Assembly: GCA_021613535.1 (NCBI GenBank)
Contig: CP075496.1
Location: 13,330,001-13,394,000, forward strand
Source: Adineta vaga
Lineage: Eukaryota; Rotifera
DNA: 64,000 bases
Direction: 5' to 3'
Shown: in pieces, positions 22,101 to 33,878 of the stretch
Layout of the letters: each line of letters starts with the position of its first letter
Position numbering within the stretch: the stretch's first letter is position 1
Made by a program: the position numbers and the translations under genes
The notes under the pieces: model-generated
What the model was told of the DNA's origin: nothing
The model's database searches: none
What the model saw: the letters and a program-made list of their open reading frames with translations, nothing else

Positions 22101-25100
22101 CTTTAAGATCTAATAATTGAAAGGAAACCTTGTATAGAGAAGCACGCGTGTTTTCTTAGATCTTAGTAAGATTATAAAGAGAAAAGACGCGCAGAAAAAG
22201 CACAATTTATATGTCTGTAATAAGAATAAGTACGGTATGATTACTTCTAATTTATAAGAAGAGAAATTAGATAAGAATGTTTGTGACTTGTTGTTTTAAT
22301 TGATGAGAAATGCATGTCAGAAAAGCAGAAATATAGATAAATATATCGTGTTCTTTCTTTTTTCTTTTTGTTTCTTCGTCAGTTTTTCTTTGAAAAATAA
22401 GAAAAACGAAGTAATAGTGAGAAAAGCGAGGAGGAGAAGACGAAGAAGAAGAAAACGATGAGCTTTTGTTGACAATAACTGACTGTATGTATGTGTGTGT
22501 TACATATAATAAGCTTTTTTTCTGCTTTGTCAGTTCTTTTTATGGGTTTTTCTTTTCTTCAATTAGACAAAAACTGAAGAAGTTTTCTTTTCTTTTTTTT
22601 CCTTTTCTTTTTCTCTTCTTGTCTTTCAATTATTGCTGTGAGCATGTTTTCTTGTTGAAATAGAACTACTAATGAACATGATATCTGTTATCAGTGTTGT
22701 TGTTGTTGTTGTTGTTGATACGGTAATTTGTTCAGTGAACTAGAAAGTGTTTATTTAGAAAAGATAAGTCATTTGCCTTCGGTTAATCTGATTGCTTGTA
22801 CAAAAAAAAGGAAAATGCAATCGATCATTTATTCTCTGGAGTAATGTCGACAAAAAGTAACTAACGAAAGAATTTGCTTGTTTCGTATTATTTCCACTGT
22901 TGATAGAAAGATTTTCAAATGAATAATTATTCTTTTCTTATCATAACATAAAAATTGGCAATAGTCAATGATTGAGTAGAGTGACAAGTGACATACTATT
23001 TGTTTGATTGTCGTCACATTTATATTGTACAGAAAATAATTGTTCGTCGGCTTGCTTTTGGATGATGAATATTAATCAATTGAAAAAGTCAATATCCAAG
23101 TAAATGAAAGAAAATCAAGCGAATATAAACATATCTTCTGAAATAGAAAAAAAAAGGCAAAGAATATTTTGTATGCAAAATCGATTTGATTGTAAATCGA
23201 GATTCTCAGCATGTATTCACTTATATTTATCAGTATGCAACAGATGAAAGAAATATCTTAATCGTAATAACCTTGACTTTATATACATTTCTTTTTATTC
23301 GACAAAGAAAAGGAAATGAATCGATTTAATCATTCATCATGAATTTCTATTGATAAAAACTGATTCAACTCATTAGATAGATTGTTGACATAGTAATGTA
23401 ATGACATGTATTATCTCTCACAAAATGCTAAGTACCAGTTGACAGACAACGAGTATACATATTTATCGACTGCAATAATTAAGAATAATACAGTGATTAT
23501 CTTTGAAAAAAGTTAATTTCTATCATTTAAAGTTGTAATCTTATTCTTCGAGAATAATGTTTAATTGAGTAAAGATTATTAAGAAATAAGAATACGCCCA
23601 TAGAAAAATATTCTTACAAAGCGGAAATGAAGAGAAGAATATATTTATTAAGAATAAGAAGAATAATAATAATAAGATCTAATCTTTTGTCCATTATGTT
23701 GTTTTAGAGGCTCAAGAATTACTACTTGATATCTATGAACGATTGGACGATCTTGGTGCTGATAAAGTAAGTCTAAAGGCATTCATTTATTTGCATTCAT
23801 ATCGTGTTTCTTTCTAGGCTGAAGCTCGAGCTGGAAGAATTCTACATGGTTTAGGTTTTACAAAACAAATGCAACAAAAACAATGTAAAGACTTTTCCGG
23901 TGGTTGGAGAATGCGTATTGGTCTCGCACGAGCTCTTTTCGTTAGTCCACATCTGTTATTACTCGGTATAAAATTTCTTGAATGTTATTCGTGAAAATTT
24001 CATTCGAATTTTCTTTAGATGAACCTACCAACCACTTGGATCTTGATGCTTGTGTCTGGCTTGAAGAAGAACTTCGAAATTATAAACGTATTTTAATTAT
24101 GGTTTCACATTCACAAGATTTTCTCAATGGTGTTTGTACAAATATTGTACATTTAACTAAGAATAAACTTTTTGTTTATGGTGTAAGTGAGCATTTTAAT
24201 TCGATTGACAAAAAAAAGGAGAAGAAAATGTCGTTTAGGGTAATTATGATGCTTATGTTCAAACACGTGTCGAATTAGAAACAAATCAAATGAAAAGATA
24301 TCAATGGGAACAAGAACAAGTTGCTAAAACAAAAGGTTTTATTGCTCGATTTGGTAGTGGTAGTCGAGCATCTCAAGCTCAAAGTCGAGAAAAAACTTTA
24401 GCTAAAATGATCGAAAGTGGTTTAACAGAAAAAGTCGTTCAAGAAAAAGTAAATATTTTCATTAATGAATTTCTTCATTAAAACTCTTATATGTTTTTCA
24501 ATTAGACATTATCATTGTCTTTTCCTGATCCAGGCAAAATTCCACCACCATGTTTAATGGTTCAAGGTGTTGCATATCGTTATTCAGATAATACCGTAAT
24601 TCAACAAGTTTTTTTTCTTGAAAATATTCATATTTAAATATCAATTCTAGGATTGGATTTATACAAATCTTGATTTTGGTATTGATCTTGATACACGTGT
24701 AGCATTGGTTGGACCTAATGGTGCTGGCAAATCGACTCTTTTGAAATTAATTGACAATCAATTATTACCAACCAAAGGACAAATACGTCGTAATGCACAT
24801 TTACGTATGGGACGTTATCATCAACATTTAGCTGAACAATTAGATCTAAATTTATCGGCATTGGATTACATGATGAAATGTTTCCCAGATGTAACAGAGA
24901 AAGAAGAAATGAGAAGAATTATTGGTCGTTTTGGTTTAACTGGTCGACAACAAATATGTCCAATGAGAAATCTATCGGATGGACAACGATGTCGAGTAAG
25001 TTTTGCTTGGTTAGCTTGGCAATGTCCACATTTATTATTACTCGATGAACCGACAAATCATCTTGGTAAGAAGTGAAAAACGAATATTTGCTTGGTTTCA

Positions 25101-25398
25101 ATTTCTGTATTTTTTCCCGTAGATATCGAAACAATTGATGCATTAGCTGATGCGATACGAAACTTTTCTGGTGGAATGGTTCTTGTTAGTCACGATTTTC
25201 GTTTGATTCGACAAGTAAATACTAAATCTTTGTTATTCTTTTGAAATAATAATAATTATTCTACTTTCAATTTAGGTCGCTGATAAAATTTGGGTTTGCG
25301 AACATCAAGAAGTTAAAGAATGGCCCGGTGATATTCTCAGTTATAAAGAACATTTACGACAGAAAATGCAAGCAGATTTTGCTCCGCCGAGAAAATAA
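19102..25398 (+). CDS. ABCF2: ABC-F family ATPase ABCF2
   Basis: The lysine-rich N-terminus [20 protein letters not shown] is typical of ABCF2. The first nucleotide-binding domain has Walker [10 protein letters not shown], signature FSGGWRMRI and Walker [13 protein letters not shown]. The ABC-F linker carries [16 protein letters not shown]. The second domain has [18 protein letters not shown] and another [12 protein letters not shown], and the protein ends ADFAPPRK. There are no membrane segments. ABC-F proteins act on ribosomes and in translation-linked stress responses. Exons are joined by short introns except one of about 3.7 kb (20018-23707), which splits codon GAG in the region before LLLDIYERL and contains another gene on the opposite strand. 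Confidence 0.95.
20422..21108 (-). CDS. Single-pass membrane protein with InaF-like motif, nested in ABCF2 intron
   Basis: 228-codon frame, antisense to ABCF2 and wholly inside its large intron. Residues 1-135 are Ser/Pro/Thr-rich and basic, without signal peptide. They are followed by [20 protein letters not shown] and [12 protein letters not shown], one transmembrane helix starting from a basic cluster, then a short Thr/Asn-rich tail. The basic-stop then L..V..YLLSISL..I.LA.YY pattern resembles the InaF motif of Drosophila InaF-D and INAFM proteins, which modulate TRP-type channels. The C-terminus is uncertain: a GTAAAT donor after PTEN and a CTCATAG acceptor would replace the last ~24 residues with a short alternative tail. 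The assignment to InaF is by pattern only. Confidence 0.55.
   Translation of the reverse strand: MATSSQNRAFQAYNSRHFQNRPTSKKPIVSTTTSADPLVFGRIPYSAIKSPTEQCTSPPSSPGPSTVVKSTPMPEKRCSSITSLSHLLPRQKSSQITALASQRQSLWINIAKNAQANSHQTSSLPFLRQQQTSLTRKKILRLLLVFSYLLSISLFAIALATFYGFFWTDYSSTQISNVDTPVSAILHNSPNLTIIHSKLPTENVNNNNQKYLNVHSYFLSLSLFSHRI
21998..22025. repeat. (TA)n microsatellite
   Basis: Alternating CATATATATATATATATGTATATATG run in the ABCF2 intron. Comparable TA runs occur near 48979, 58203, 59117 and 59699. Confidence 0.8.
22697..22718. repeat. (GTT)n microsatellite
   Basis: Seven GTT triplets in the ABCF2 intron. No coding context. Confidence 0.8.
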
Positions 25399-26749
25399 TT
25401 TTCTTAATCTTAGGAAAATTTGTCTTTAAATGTGCGTGTGTAATTTGTCTTTTTTCTTGTTCGAATGTATTTCGACAAAGTGATGATTATTATTTTCATC
25501 TAAAGTATTATATCCTTTCAAACCAACATATCAGAGAATAAACACGAATAAATGATACACATGATGAACAACAAATCATTCTAAGATATTTATTTCTTCA
25601 GATAAGTTCTGTTTGCTATTCCATTGAAATATAATCAAAGACCAAGAAAAAATAATAATGAATGAAATTTCTTATTAATTATTCTTGAATGAATATTGGA
25701 AAATAAATTTTCTCTTTAAAACTAATTTACAATCATGGAGGAAGTCTTGAAAAACAAAACCGTGTGTGAAAATAGTTATTATCTAATAACACTTGTAGCC
25801 AAGCAAAGAATGTCTTACTGACAAAATGTGTTTATATTTACTTTTTATGATCTAGCACTGAAATTGTTCGATGTTTATTTTCGAATTTAAACGTCGTGCA
25901 TTTTCATGGTAAATTAAGATGATTGATTGGTGACACGATGTTAATTGGACAAACAATGATAGATATTATTCAGGTAATCATATGTTATTTTATTATTTTA
26001 CTCAAATAACGACACATTTTTCTACGCTTGTTTACGAAGAGCTATTACGAGATATTTTGAAAGAACGAAGAAAGCTAATATTTAAACGAGTAAAAAGAAC
26101 TTTTTTATTTGATTTAGTAGTAGCATACATATTGACATAGATCAGAGAAAATATGTTCGAAGTATTTTGCAGTAATTACCAAATTAATTCTATGGAAAGT
26201 AAGCATTATAAAGTATGGTAGATAAGCAATAAATTATTTGTATGCCAGACAAGAATAAATGTCATTTTCGCATAGAAGAAGGTAAACATTTTCTATCACT
26301 ATGATAGTTCTCATAATAAGTAGTTTTAAATAATAGGATCTATTTCAGTTTGATTGTATGAATAGAGTTAGATATAGACACTCTTAAAAAGTGATTTTAA
26401 AGGAATACAAATATTTATGATAATTTATTTTTCACCATCTGTGTATGTGCTTTTCTGTTGTTATTATTTATTATTTCGATTTGAAGTAAGATACAAAATG
26501 AATGTCCTTCATTCGTTTCTTTTTTCTCTTTTATGTTTATCTTAACATTAATCATTCGGTTTCGACATGGTGTTTATCTCGTACAGAAAGAATACTAAAC
26601 AATGTAAAAGGTAATATCGTAGTTTTATTTTAGAAAAGAAAAAGACGGGCATAAAATAAGTCTGTTCTTCACATTATATATATGATCAAGTAGACTAACA
26701 GAGGAAAAAAATGAACCGTATGCATAGATTATAAATTGATCGCAGAGTA
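25399..26749. other. Convergent intergenic region, ABCF2 / transgelin
   Basis: Both flanking genes point into this 1.35-kb interval, so it should hold two 3'UTRs. It is very AT-rich with AATAAA-type words (for example near 25538). No exon-like frame is seen. Confidence 0.45.
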
Positions 26750-27953
26750 TCACATATGACGTGTATTACCAAAAATCATGCCTGATTGTGTTGCGCCTTT
26801 GTTATATCCATATTGTGTACTAATTACGGTGTTGCCTTGATTGATCGTTTCAGCTGAGAAAGTTCGTTCATTTTTATCACTTTCTTTTGGACCTAAACCA
26901 CGTAATCCTTGTTTTTGAGCCTAGAATATTGAATCGAATAAGTTTTTCGCAAGAAGAAAGTTAAATGGAAATATTTACTTTTCGACCGAGTGCAAAAAGA
27001 CAAAGAACAACTTGATGAAGATTCATTTTTTCATAGAGATCAACTGTTTGAAATGTTTCAGCATCAGATAATCCATAAGCTTTTGCTGCTTGAGCAAAAC
27101 GTGAAATATTTTCCATGAGTTTAAAACTATTTTCACCTAGAACAAAAAAAATTCATTTTAATCAGAAAACAAAACATTAATTTAAGAGAAATATTTTCAT
27201 TACCAGTATTAATCTTCGAAATTGAATTAGGTGAAATCGTATTGATTAGTCTACATTGGAAATTTCATCAATTAGAAATCAACGGAAAACTAAAAATACG
27301 GAAATCATACTGGCAAAGTTTACGACCATCTTTTAGTTGATCATAAACATTATCTGGTTCACCATTTGTATCAAATTGTTCACCAATCATTTCACTAACC
27401 CATTCTAAAGCTTGATGAGCCTGTGCAACGTCATATTTTGATTGAATCTATTCATCAAAAGAGAAATAACAAACAATTCTCTTCTCAAATTATTTGATTG
27501 ATCAGAACACATTAATCACCTACCTTTTCCCATGTATCATGAGCTAAACCAGATTTTTGTGCACGCACTACACTATTCATGTTTATAATCGATAGAAAAA
27601 GCCGACTGATATGTATCTTAGTTGAATTTAACTTTCTCGAAATGAATTATATGTATCGTCATATATGACGAGAAAGACATCGCCTTTGTTCTGTGGGTAG
27701 ATGAGACGTGTTAATATGTATGTGAATAGTAGAAGAGAAACAAAAAAGACATTCTCGGAATGAAAGAAACAACGAGAATGTTATTATATCTATTTTCTTA
27801 GTGAAATTATATTGAATATCAATGAATTTCGAAATAGTTGATTTTCATTGAAAGAATCCTAATGAAAATATTTCTATCTGTTTTGATATATTTTGTACAT
27901 ACTTTATCATAAGCTTCCTTCGCAAATCCGTGCTTTTCAGTTCGATTCGCCAT
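26750..27953 (-). CDS. TAGLN: Transgelin / calponin-family actin-binding protein with two alternative first exons
   Basis: The common exons read IQSKYDVAQAHQALEWV, GEPDNVYDQLKDGRKLCQLI, a calponin-homology domain (NLHQVVLCLFALGRKAQKQG), and one calponin-like repeat (TVISTQYGYNKGATQSGM), ending at a TGA at 26750. Two first exons can supply the N-terminus, both ending in phase 0. Exon A (27903-27953) encodes MANRTEKHGFAKEAYDK and corresponds to the usual transgelin start MANRGP.YG. Exon B (27524-27580) encodes MNSVVRAQKSGLAHDTWEK. Either joins to IQSKYD. Transgelins bundle actin filaments in muscle and cortical cytoskeleton. The interval given covers the exon-A form; the exon-B form starts at 27580. 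Confidence 0.92.
27524..27580 (-). CDS. TAGLN: Alternative first coding exon B of transgelin
   Basis: 57 nt, 19 codons from ATG at 27580 to the donor GTAGGT. It supplies a different N-terminus from the upstream exon A and keeps the same phase. It lies in what would be the first intron of the exon-A transcript, so it implies a second promoter or trans-splice site. Confidence 0.75.
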
Positions 27954-28390
27954 GCGTTATTGTTTTGTTTTGTTTTACAATGCGGAGTAGTTGAAGTGAA
28001 GTATTTAACAAAAGAAAAGAAAAAAGTCAAGGTAAATAAAATAAAGATAAGAGATATTTGTTGTGACATGTGAAGGCGTTATATCATAAAATAAAAGAAT
28101 ATTTATGAAAATATTATCAACTAGAAAGAGGAAACCAAGATTCTTTTGTAAAAACATGTTCAATTTGAATTTTTGCCTTCATTTTCGACAGAAAAAAAAG
28201 AAGAGAAACAGAATCTACATCATGTTTTATTCATAATTATAGATTAACAAAGCAGAAAGAAAAAGGAAAAGAAAATGAAAGAGAAATAATATTGGAGTGT
28301 TCTGCCTATGAATATCTTTATCTATATATATATGTTCATAGATAATATTTGTGAACATTCTTGGATAAATCTTTTTTTATCATAACATTT

Positions 28391-31300
28391 ATGAAACGAT
28401 CTGAACGATGTAAAATGCATTTAACTTCTTGGCATTCATTATTACCAGCATTTTCTGCTCGACTTATCATTGCTCTACGAACATTAGTAGGAATTGCTGT
28501 AAGTTTTCTTTTTTTATTCAATTTATTTGTTTATATTTGTTTATATTAAAGTGTTGTGCAACATTTACTCTTTCTCCTATCACTTCTAAAGCAGTTCAAG
28601 GACAACTTCTCTTGGGTGTTGGTTTTATTGTTGCTATTAAAAGTACACTTGGAGCAACTATTCAAACAGCATGTCGTATATATTTAGCTGGTGGAATAGC
28701 TGCAATCTATTGTCTTTTTATTGTTCAAACATTTCCACAAGATATTTATGTCGCTGTTGGTGCAACAAATATTTTCGTACTGATCATTGTTTATACTGAT
28801 TTACCAGTAACTGTTCGTCGATTTTCTATTTTACCTGCATGTATTATACTTTTACAATGGTATAATAAATCTTATATCAATACAATTTATATTCTTCATA
28901 CATGGGCATCATTATCTATTGGTGGTAGTCTTGCTGTTATTGTATCATGTCTTCCATTACCACTTCTTCCAACTGCTTATCGTGAATTAACCATAAGAAT
29001 GAAATTTATTGCTGGACAAATTCGACGTGAAATATCGGCAACTGTTTTATTAATATCCGAATATCATAATGTTCATTTACGTGATAATTATAATTTTGAA
29101 ATTGATCGACATAAAAGTGAAAATAATCTTCAAAATGAAAATGAGATTTTGCTTCCGACAAATTCTTATCGTGACGATGATCTCTATGATTATTCTACAT
29201 CATTTGAAAATCTTAAAGATGATCATTTATTAAAAAGTGATATACAAGATTTACATTTATTAGTTCATGAAGAAATAAAACGTATGCAACGTACTCTAAC
29301 AGAAATTTCATTTGAACCGTATTTTCTCTTTTTAAAAATTTCAAATTTTCTTCGAAATCTTCTTCGTTCTATTCCATGTTTGAAGAAATCTATAAACAAA
29401 CCATCAACATTAGAAAAACGATTAGAAGTTTGGGCAACTTGTTTTGCTTCATTACAAAGAACAATGACAGGAATGTTATCATTAGATCATCATCATGCAT
29501 TCGTTGGTCAACGACAATTGATTAATGTAAGATTGGTTGTTTTACAATGAATGAATGAATAAATCTCCTATTTCATTTAGGCAATTTGTCTTCTTCTAGA
29601 TTCGACATTTATATTTTTAGAATCTGTACTTCCTTATACGATTTCATCGACACATTGTATCAATACATCATATGTTATGAAATGTCGAATGAAAGTTGAA
29701 GAAGCGCTTGAACATTTTTTTGAAACATATGCACAAATACGAGAAAATCGTTGTCATTCAAATATGTCAAATACTGATTCGATATTATTGAATACATTTC
29801 TATTACTTATTCTACGTCTTGTTCATGTTATTATCACAGCAGCTGAAATTAGTGAAACCCCAGGCGCATGTCTCGATACTGATTCTGAACAAACAACAAA
29901 TTCTTCTATTATTAAAAATGAATCTCATTGGAAAAATTTCTTCTATGATCTGATCAATTATATTGGTTTGAAACCTTCATTGGGAAAATTTATTCGTGCT
30001 TTTAAAACAAGTTTAAGTGTACTTGTTTCAGCTATTGTCGTATTAAGATATCGTGAACGTTTACAAGCTTATGGTTGGGTTTATTGGGCACCGATGACAA
30101 CAGCTTTAGTTTCAGATTCTTCCGAAGGTGGAACAATTCGTTTATCAGTTCAACGTTTAATGGCTGTTCTACTTGGCTCAACCTATGCTTATATTATTGT
30201 TCTTGTTGCTCAGGATAAATTAGCTATTGGTATTTTTATCTCTTTATTCGTTGCATTTATGGGATATATTAAAACGGATCCAGAAAAAGAATATTTTGCT
30301 AGTGTTTGTGCACAATCAGCATCGATTATAACATTTATTTCCAATCAAGAAGGCGTTGTGGAATCAAATAAAGCAGTTCTTGCACGAACAAGTCTTACAT
30401 TTTTAGGTATTTTCATTCATGTTCTCATCTCCAATTTATTCTTACCCATCTCTGCTCGAGCTTTAATAAAAAAAAAAGTAAATCATCATTTTTATTTTTT
30501 TTGTCCAATCAAGAATTTCAATTTTCTTTACTAAGGTTCTCATTATCATTGATAGTGTGTCTACTGCATTGAAATCAGCAAGTAATGATTTCTGTTCATT
30601 CATTGAAACAACGGCAATTCATTCAAGTTCAGTAGCTCAAGCAGTACCATTATCTAATCAAAATTCTTCGAATTTAACCGACACATTAACGAATATCGAA
30701 TTGATCACAGATGATTTTCCCAATTTACTTGAAGAAGCACTGAGTGAACCGAATCTTTGGAAACGTCCATTTGCTGAAGTCAAAGATCGTTTTGATGATA
30801 TCTCCAAAATCTTACGACGAATTATGCTTAATATTCGATTTGTTCATCGATGTACAACAATTCTTAAAGCAGAAACAAAATTACATTTTGCACAAGAAGC
30901 AAAGTAAGTTCATTTCTAATCAAAAATCCATCTCTTACTCGATTAATTTTCGTCAACATTTCTGAGTAATGACAAGTTTTTTTCTCACTTTTTCATCTGA
31001 ATACATTTTAATTCATCACGTTTACCTCTTTTTTTCTGTATCCTATTCTCTTATTAAACACATTTTCTTCTTTTTAAATTTAGATGGCAACTTCGTCGTG
31101 CAAGTGTCGTACCTGTTAATGCTAACACTGAAACACGAACATCTCATGCATGGACAATGACAGAATTACGTAAACAAAGACAACTTCAAGATGATCTTGA
31201 CATTCCATTAACAATTTTTATGACATATACTCCGCGATCTTCTTCACGATTTGAAAAAAGTTCAATAATCTCCAATCAATCATTGGCATCACTTCGAATA

Positions 31301-31858
31301 ACAAATACAGCTTCATATCGACCTGTTCTTGAACATATTTCAACATTAGAAAAACATATTCAACAAGTTCTTTCACTTACAAGACAATTACTAGAAAAAC
31401 AAGCAACTGTTGATGTTGGTTCATTTGAATTACAACAACTTTGTCGTGAAGATTCATTTGATGAACATAAAAAGAAAATTGATGAAACCAAAGATTTCAA
31501 TCGTCGTTCATCTCTCAATCCTGTTCGACAATTTCAAGCTATTGAACTTTCGACAAATCATTATAAAATCTTTTCTTGTTGTCATAAAAAACAACAACAA
31601 GACAATCAATCATTACCATCCTTACGTCATGCAGTTGATCTCATGTTTGCAGCACTGATACAATTTTTATATGCAAATAATCATTTTATTCGAACAGAAT
31701 TAGTATCAACACAATCGATTGGAGATATTCTTGCTTTTCATACATTATCTTATGCATTGAAAGATATGGTTGAAGCAACAACTGATTTAGCAAAAAATGC
31801 ACGAAGAATTAAACATATTGATACACGAACATTAGTACGAGAAGAGAAAAGTAGTTAA
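28391..31858 (+). CDS. FUSC-type (fusaric acid resistance-like) membrane transporter
   Basis: Five exons (28391-28498, 28552-29526, 29581-30477, then pieces starting about 30535 and 31085), about 1040 codons. The architecture is two hydrophobic halves. The first (residues ~20-190) starts LPAFSARLIIALRTLVGIA and has about six membrane segments. The second, around codons 480-610, has LGKFIRAFKTSLSVLVSAIV, YGWVYWAPMTTALV and GGTIRLSVQRLMAVLLGSTY. Long cytosolic helices follow each half. The KxxLR..lAv...l.....yW.p.t......GGt......R..gtl.G layout is that of the FUSC/aromatic acid exporter/ALMT-like superfamily. Those proteins move organic or aromatic acids and are common in bacteria, fungi and plants, but unusual in animals. 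The substrate is unknown. The last exon has a FEKSS..SLASLRITNT Ser-rich stretch. Confidence 0.75.
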
Positions 31859-32055
31859 AATTAGAAAATTAGTGAATCTCAAAATATACTAGTCGTTTCA
31901 TTTTTCTGAGTTGATCGTAATTAATATATGCTGAATCTCTCGATACTTTTGTTATTCTTTAAGAATCGTTTTTTTATAATAAAATTAACTTTTACCTATT
32001 CCATTTCTTCATCAATCATTAAAGATCTATTCTGTTTTTGTCTATATTAGTGTCG

Positions 32056-32949
32056 ATGGAAGACAAATCATTCGAATATCTCAATGGTTATCGATCATGT
32101 TGTAAATATTATTTGAATGGTAATGTTAATATCATTCTTTCTGCACCACATGGTGGAAATCTATTGCCTGATGATGTACCTGATCGAACAGAAGGTATCT
32201 GTGTAGATAAATCCGAAATACGACGTTATAAAACGTCTGTATTAAGAGATTCTCGAACGGATGACTTTACTGAGAATGTTGCAAATGAATTAATGAAAAA
32301 ATGGAATATCAAACCATTTATAATTATTGGCAAATGGCATCGTATTAAAGTGGATTTTAATCGTGAAATACAAGAAGGTACATTAAATCAATCCGAAGCG
32401 ATTTCGGCTTATGAAAATTATCATACACATTTAAACAATGCAATTGATCAAGTAAATCAATTGTTTGGTAAAGGACTTCTTATTGATATTCATGGTCATT
32501 CAAAAGGAAAGTAAACGGATAATTTCAATTGTATTCAATTTCTTATTGTTTCGTTGTTTTTTCCTAGTTATGCAATGATTGGATATATGTTAACTAGTGA
32601 TCAATTAAATAGAAATGATCTTTCAGATGCATCGTTTCAAACATCCATAGAATCATTCTGTTCATCAAATCGAAATGAATGTATTCGAGGTAAAACTTCA
32701 TTTGGAACGATATTCGAACGAAATGGTCTTGATATTGCTTATCCATCTTTACAAAATCCCAAACCAGGATCACGAACATTTTTTTCTGGTGGACATATTG
32801 TTCGTCATTATTCACCGAAGATTAATGCTATTCAAACAGAATTACCATATCATACTCGTATTGGAATAGAGGCTTTTACAAATGCACAACGATTTGCGCA
32901 AACTATTGTAGAATATATGAAAATTCATAATCTATTTATGTTCAAATGA
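32056..32949 (+). CDS. N-formylglutamate amidohydrolase-like hydrolase
   Basis: Two exons, 32056-32510 and 32568-32949, about 278 codons. The start chosen is the first true ATG (32056), 15 bp after a TATATTAG acceptor-like site. Motifs are ILSAPHGGNLLPDDVPDR near the N-terminus, the GKWHRIKVDFNREIQEG segment and LLIDIHGHSKG across the splice, with YSPKINAIQTELPYHTRIG in exon 2. The first His, the R..DxNR and the DxHGH motifs are those of the zinc-dependent N-formylglutamate amidohydrolase (HutG-type) family. In bacteria this enzyme ends one histidine degradation route by splitting N-formylglutamate to formate and glutamate. The substrate here is not proven; many eukaryotic members are uncharacterised. 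It lies 197 bp after the FUSC gene on the same strand. Confidence 0.78.
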
Positions 32950-33099
32950 AAAAAAAACGATGAAAATTTTTATAGTTCTAACATTTGAAATTAATCGTGA
33001 ATAGCTTCATTTTTGATTTTAAAATAAAGATGAAAATATAATGTATAGGAGGTGCAGATTTATTTAAGAATCAAAATCAATGCATGATCTTTTCAAACT

Positions 33100-33577
33100 C
33101 TATGACATTCGTTTATGAAGAAATCTTGAAGCCAATCGTTTTTTCAATTCTCGACGTCGTAATGGATTTCGTTTGTTCATTCCATGAGATACATGATTCT
33201 TCAATACTAATGCCAATCGTTCGTCGTAATGTGGACAATATGAAAGTAAAATTGATGGATCTAATTGAGCCAAATTACGATGTTGAACAATCATATTCAT
33301 TGCTTGTTCACAAAGACTTTCTCTAGATTCCATTATCATCCGTATCATAATCATCATCAGATTCCCATGTTGCTTCATCATAATGATGATGATGAGGTGA
33401 TTCACGAGCGTTTTTACGACTTACATGATCAGCATCTGGAAAAGATTTTGTGGGTAATGGTGCATGAGCATTGATAATTACGACTATAATTAGGATAAAT
33501 AAAGTGTAGAATGAAAGATAACTAAATGAGAACAAATAGTTTCTAATGTTACATTGAAGAAATATGACTTACTGCAT
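33100..33577 (-). CDS. Small secreted protein or peptide precursor, exon join uncertain
   Basis: An ATG at 33535 (or in a short upstream exon near 33577, with a GTAAG donor and a CATTAG acceptor) starts the hydrophobic leader FSYLSFYTLFILIIVVIINA followed by HAPLPTKSFPDADH, a good signal peptide. One frame continues through an acidic stretch (WESDDDYDTDDNGI) to a TAG at about 33323. A second frame with the codon style of real genes continues to 33100: ESLCEQAMNMIVQHRNLAQL, SILLSYCPHYDERLALVLKN, HVSHGMNKRNPLRRRELKKR. Donors C|GTAAAA or A|GTCGTA joined to the AG in TCTAGAG would link leader and second frame in phase. The product would be about 110 residues with a basic, dibasic-rich tail. Family not recognised; a neuropeptide-type precursor is possible. 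Confidence 0.5.
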
Positions 33578-33878
33578 TGTTTCTCTCTGCAATGTTTGTG
33601 ACTTGAAAATAGGATTTTTCTGAGATTTATCAGATGTCTTATATATTAATCATCAAAAAGAATAAGTTAAAAACAAAAACATTAGGCTAATCAACCGAGA
33701 AGAATAAGAAAGAAAAGGGTTCGTGAACGTCCGATTAGATATAAAAAAAAAGAAGACAAATCAGTAATAATATATTCATATTTCATTTACTTTGGTTTCA
33801 TTGGATCGCCTGTTTACATCTAATAAACAATGCTAATCACAAAATTCGATCTATCTTTGTCTTGTTTTGTTTCTAGTT

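Larger units (their letters stand above)
20018..23707 (+). other. Long ABCF2 intron (3.7 kb)
   Basis: Donor G|GTAAG at 20017/20018 and acceptor TTTTAG at 23702-23707 join GAT-GAT-G with AG-GCT in frame. It contains the minus-strand gene at 20422-21108, a TA microsatellite near 21998-22025, a GTT repeat near 22697-22718 and long pyrimidine runs. Apart from the nested gene, no exon was recognised between 21110 and 23700. Confidence 0.85.
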
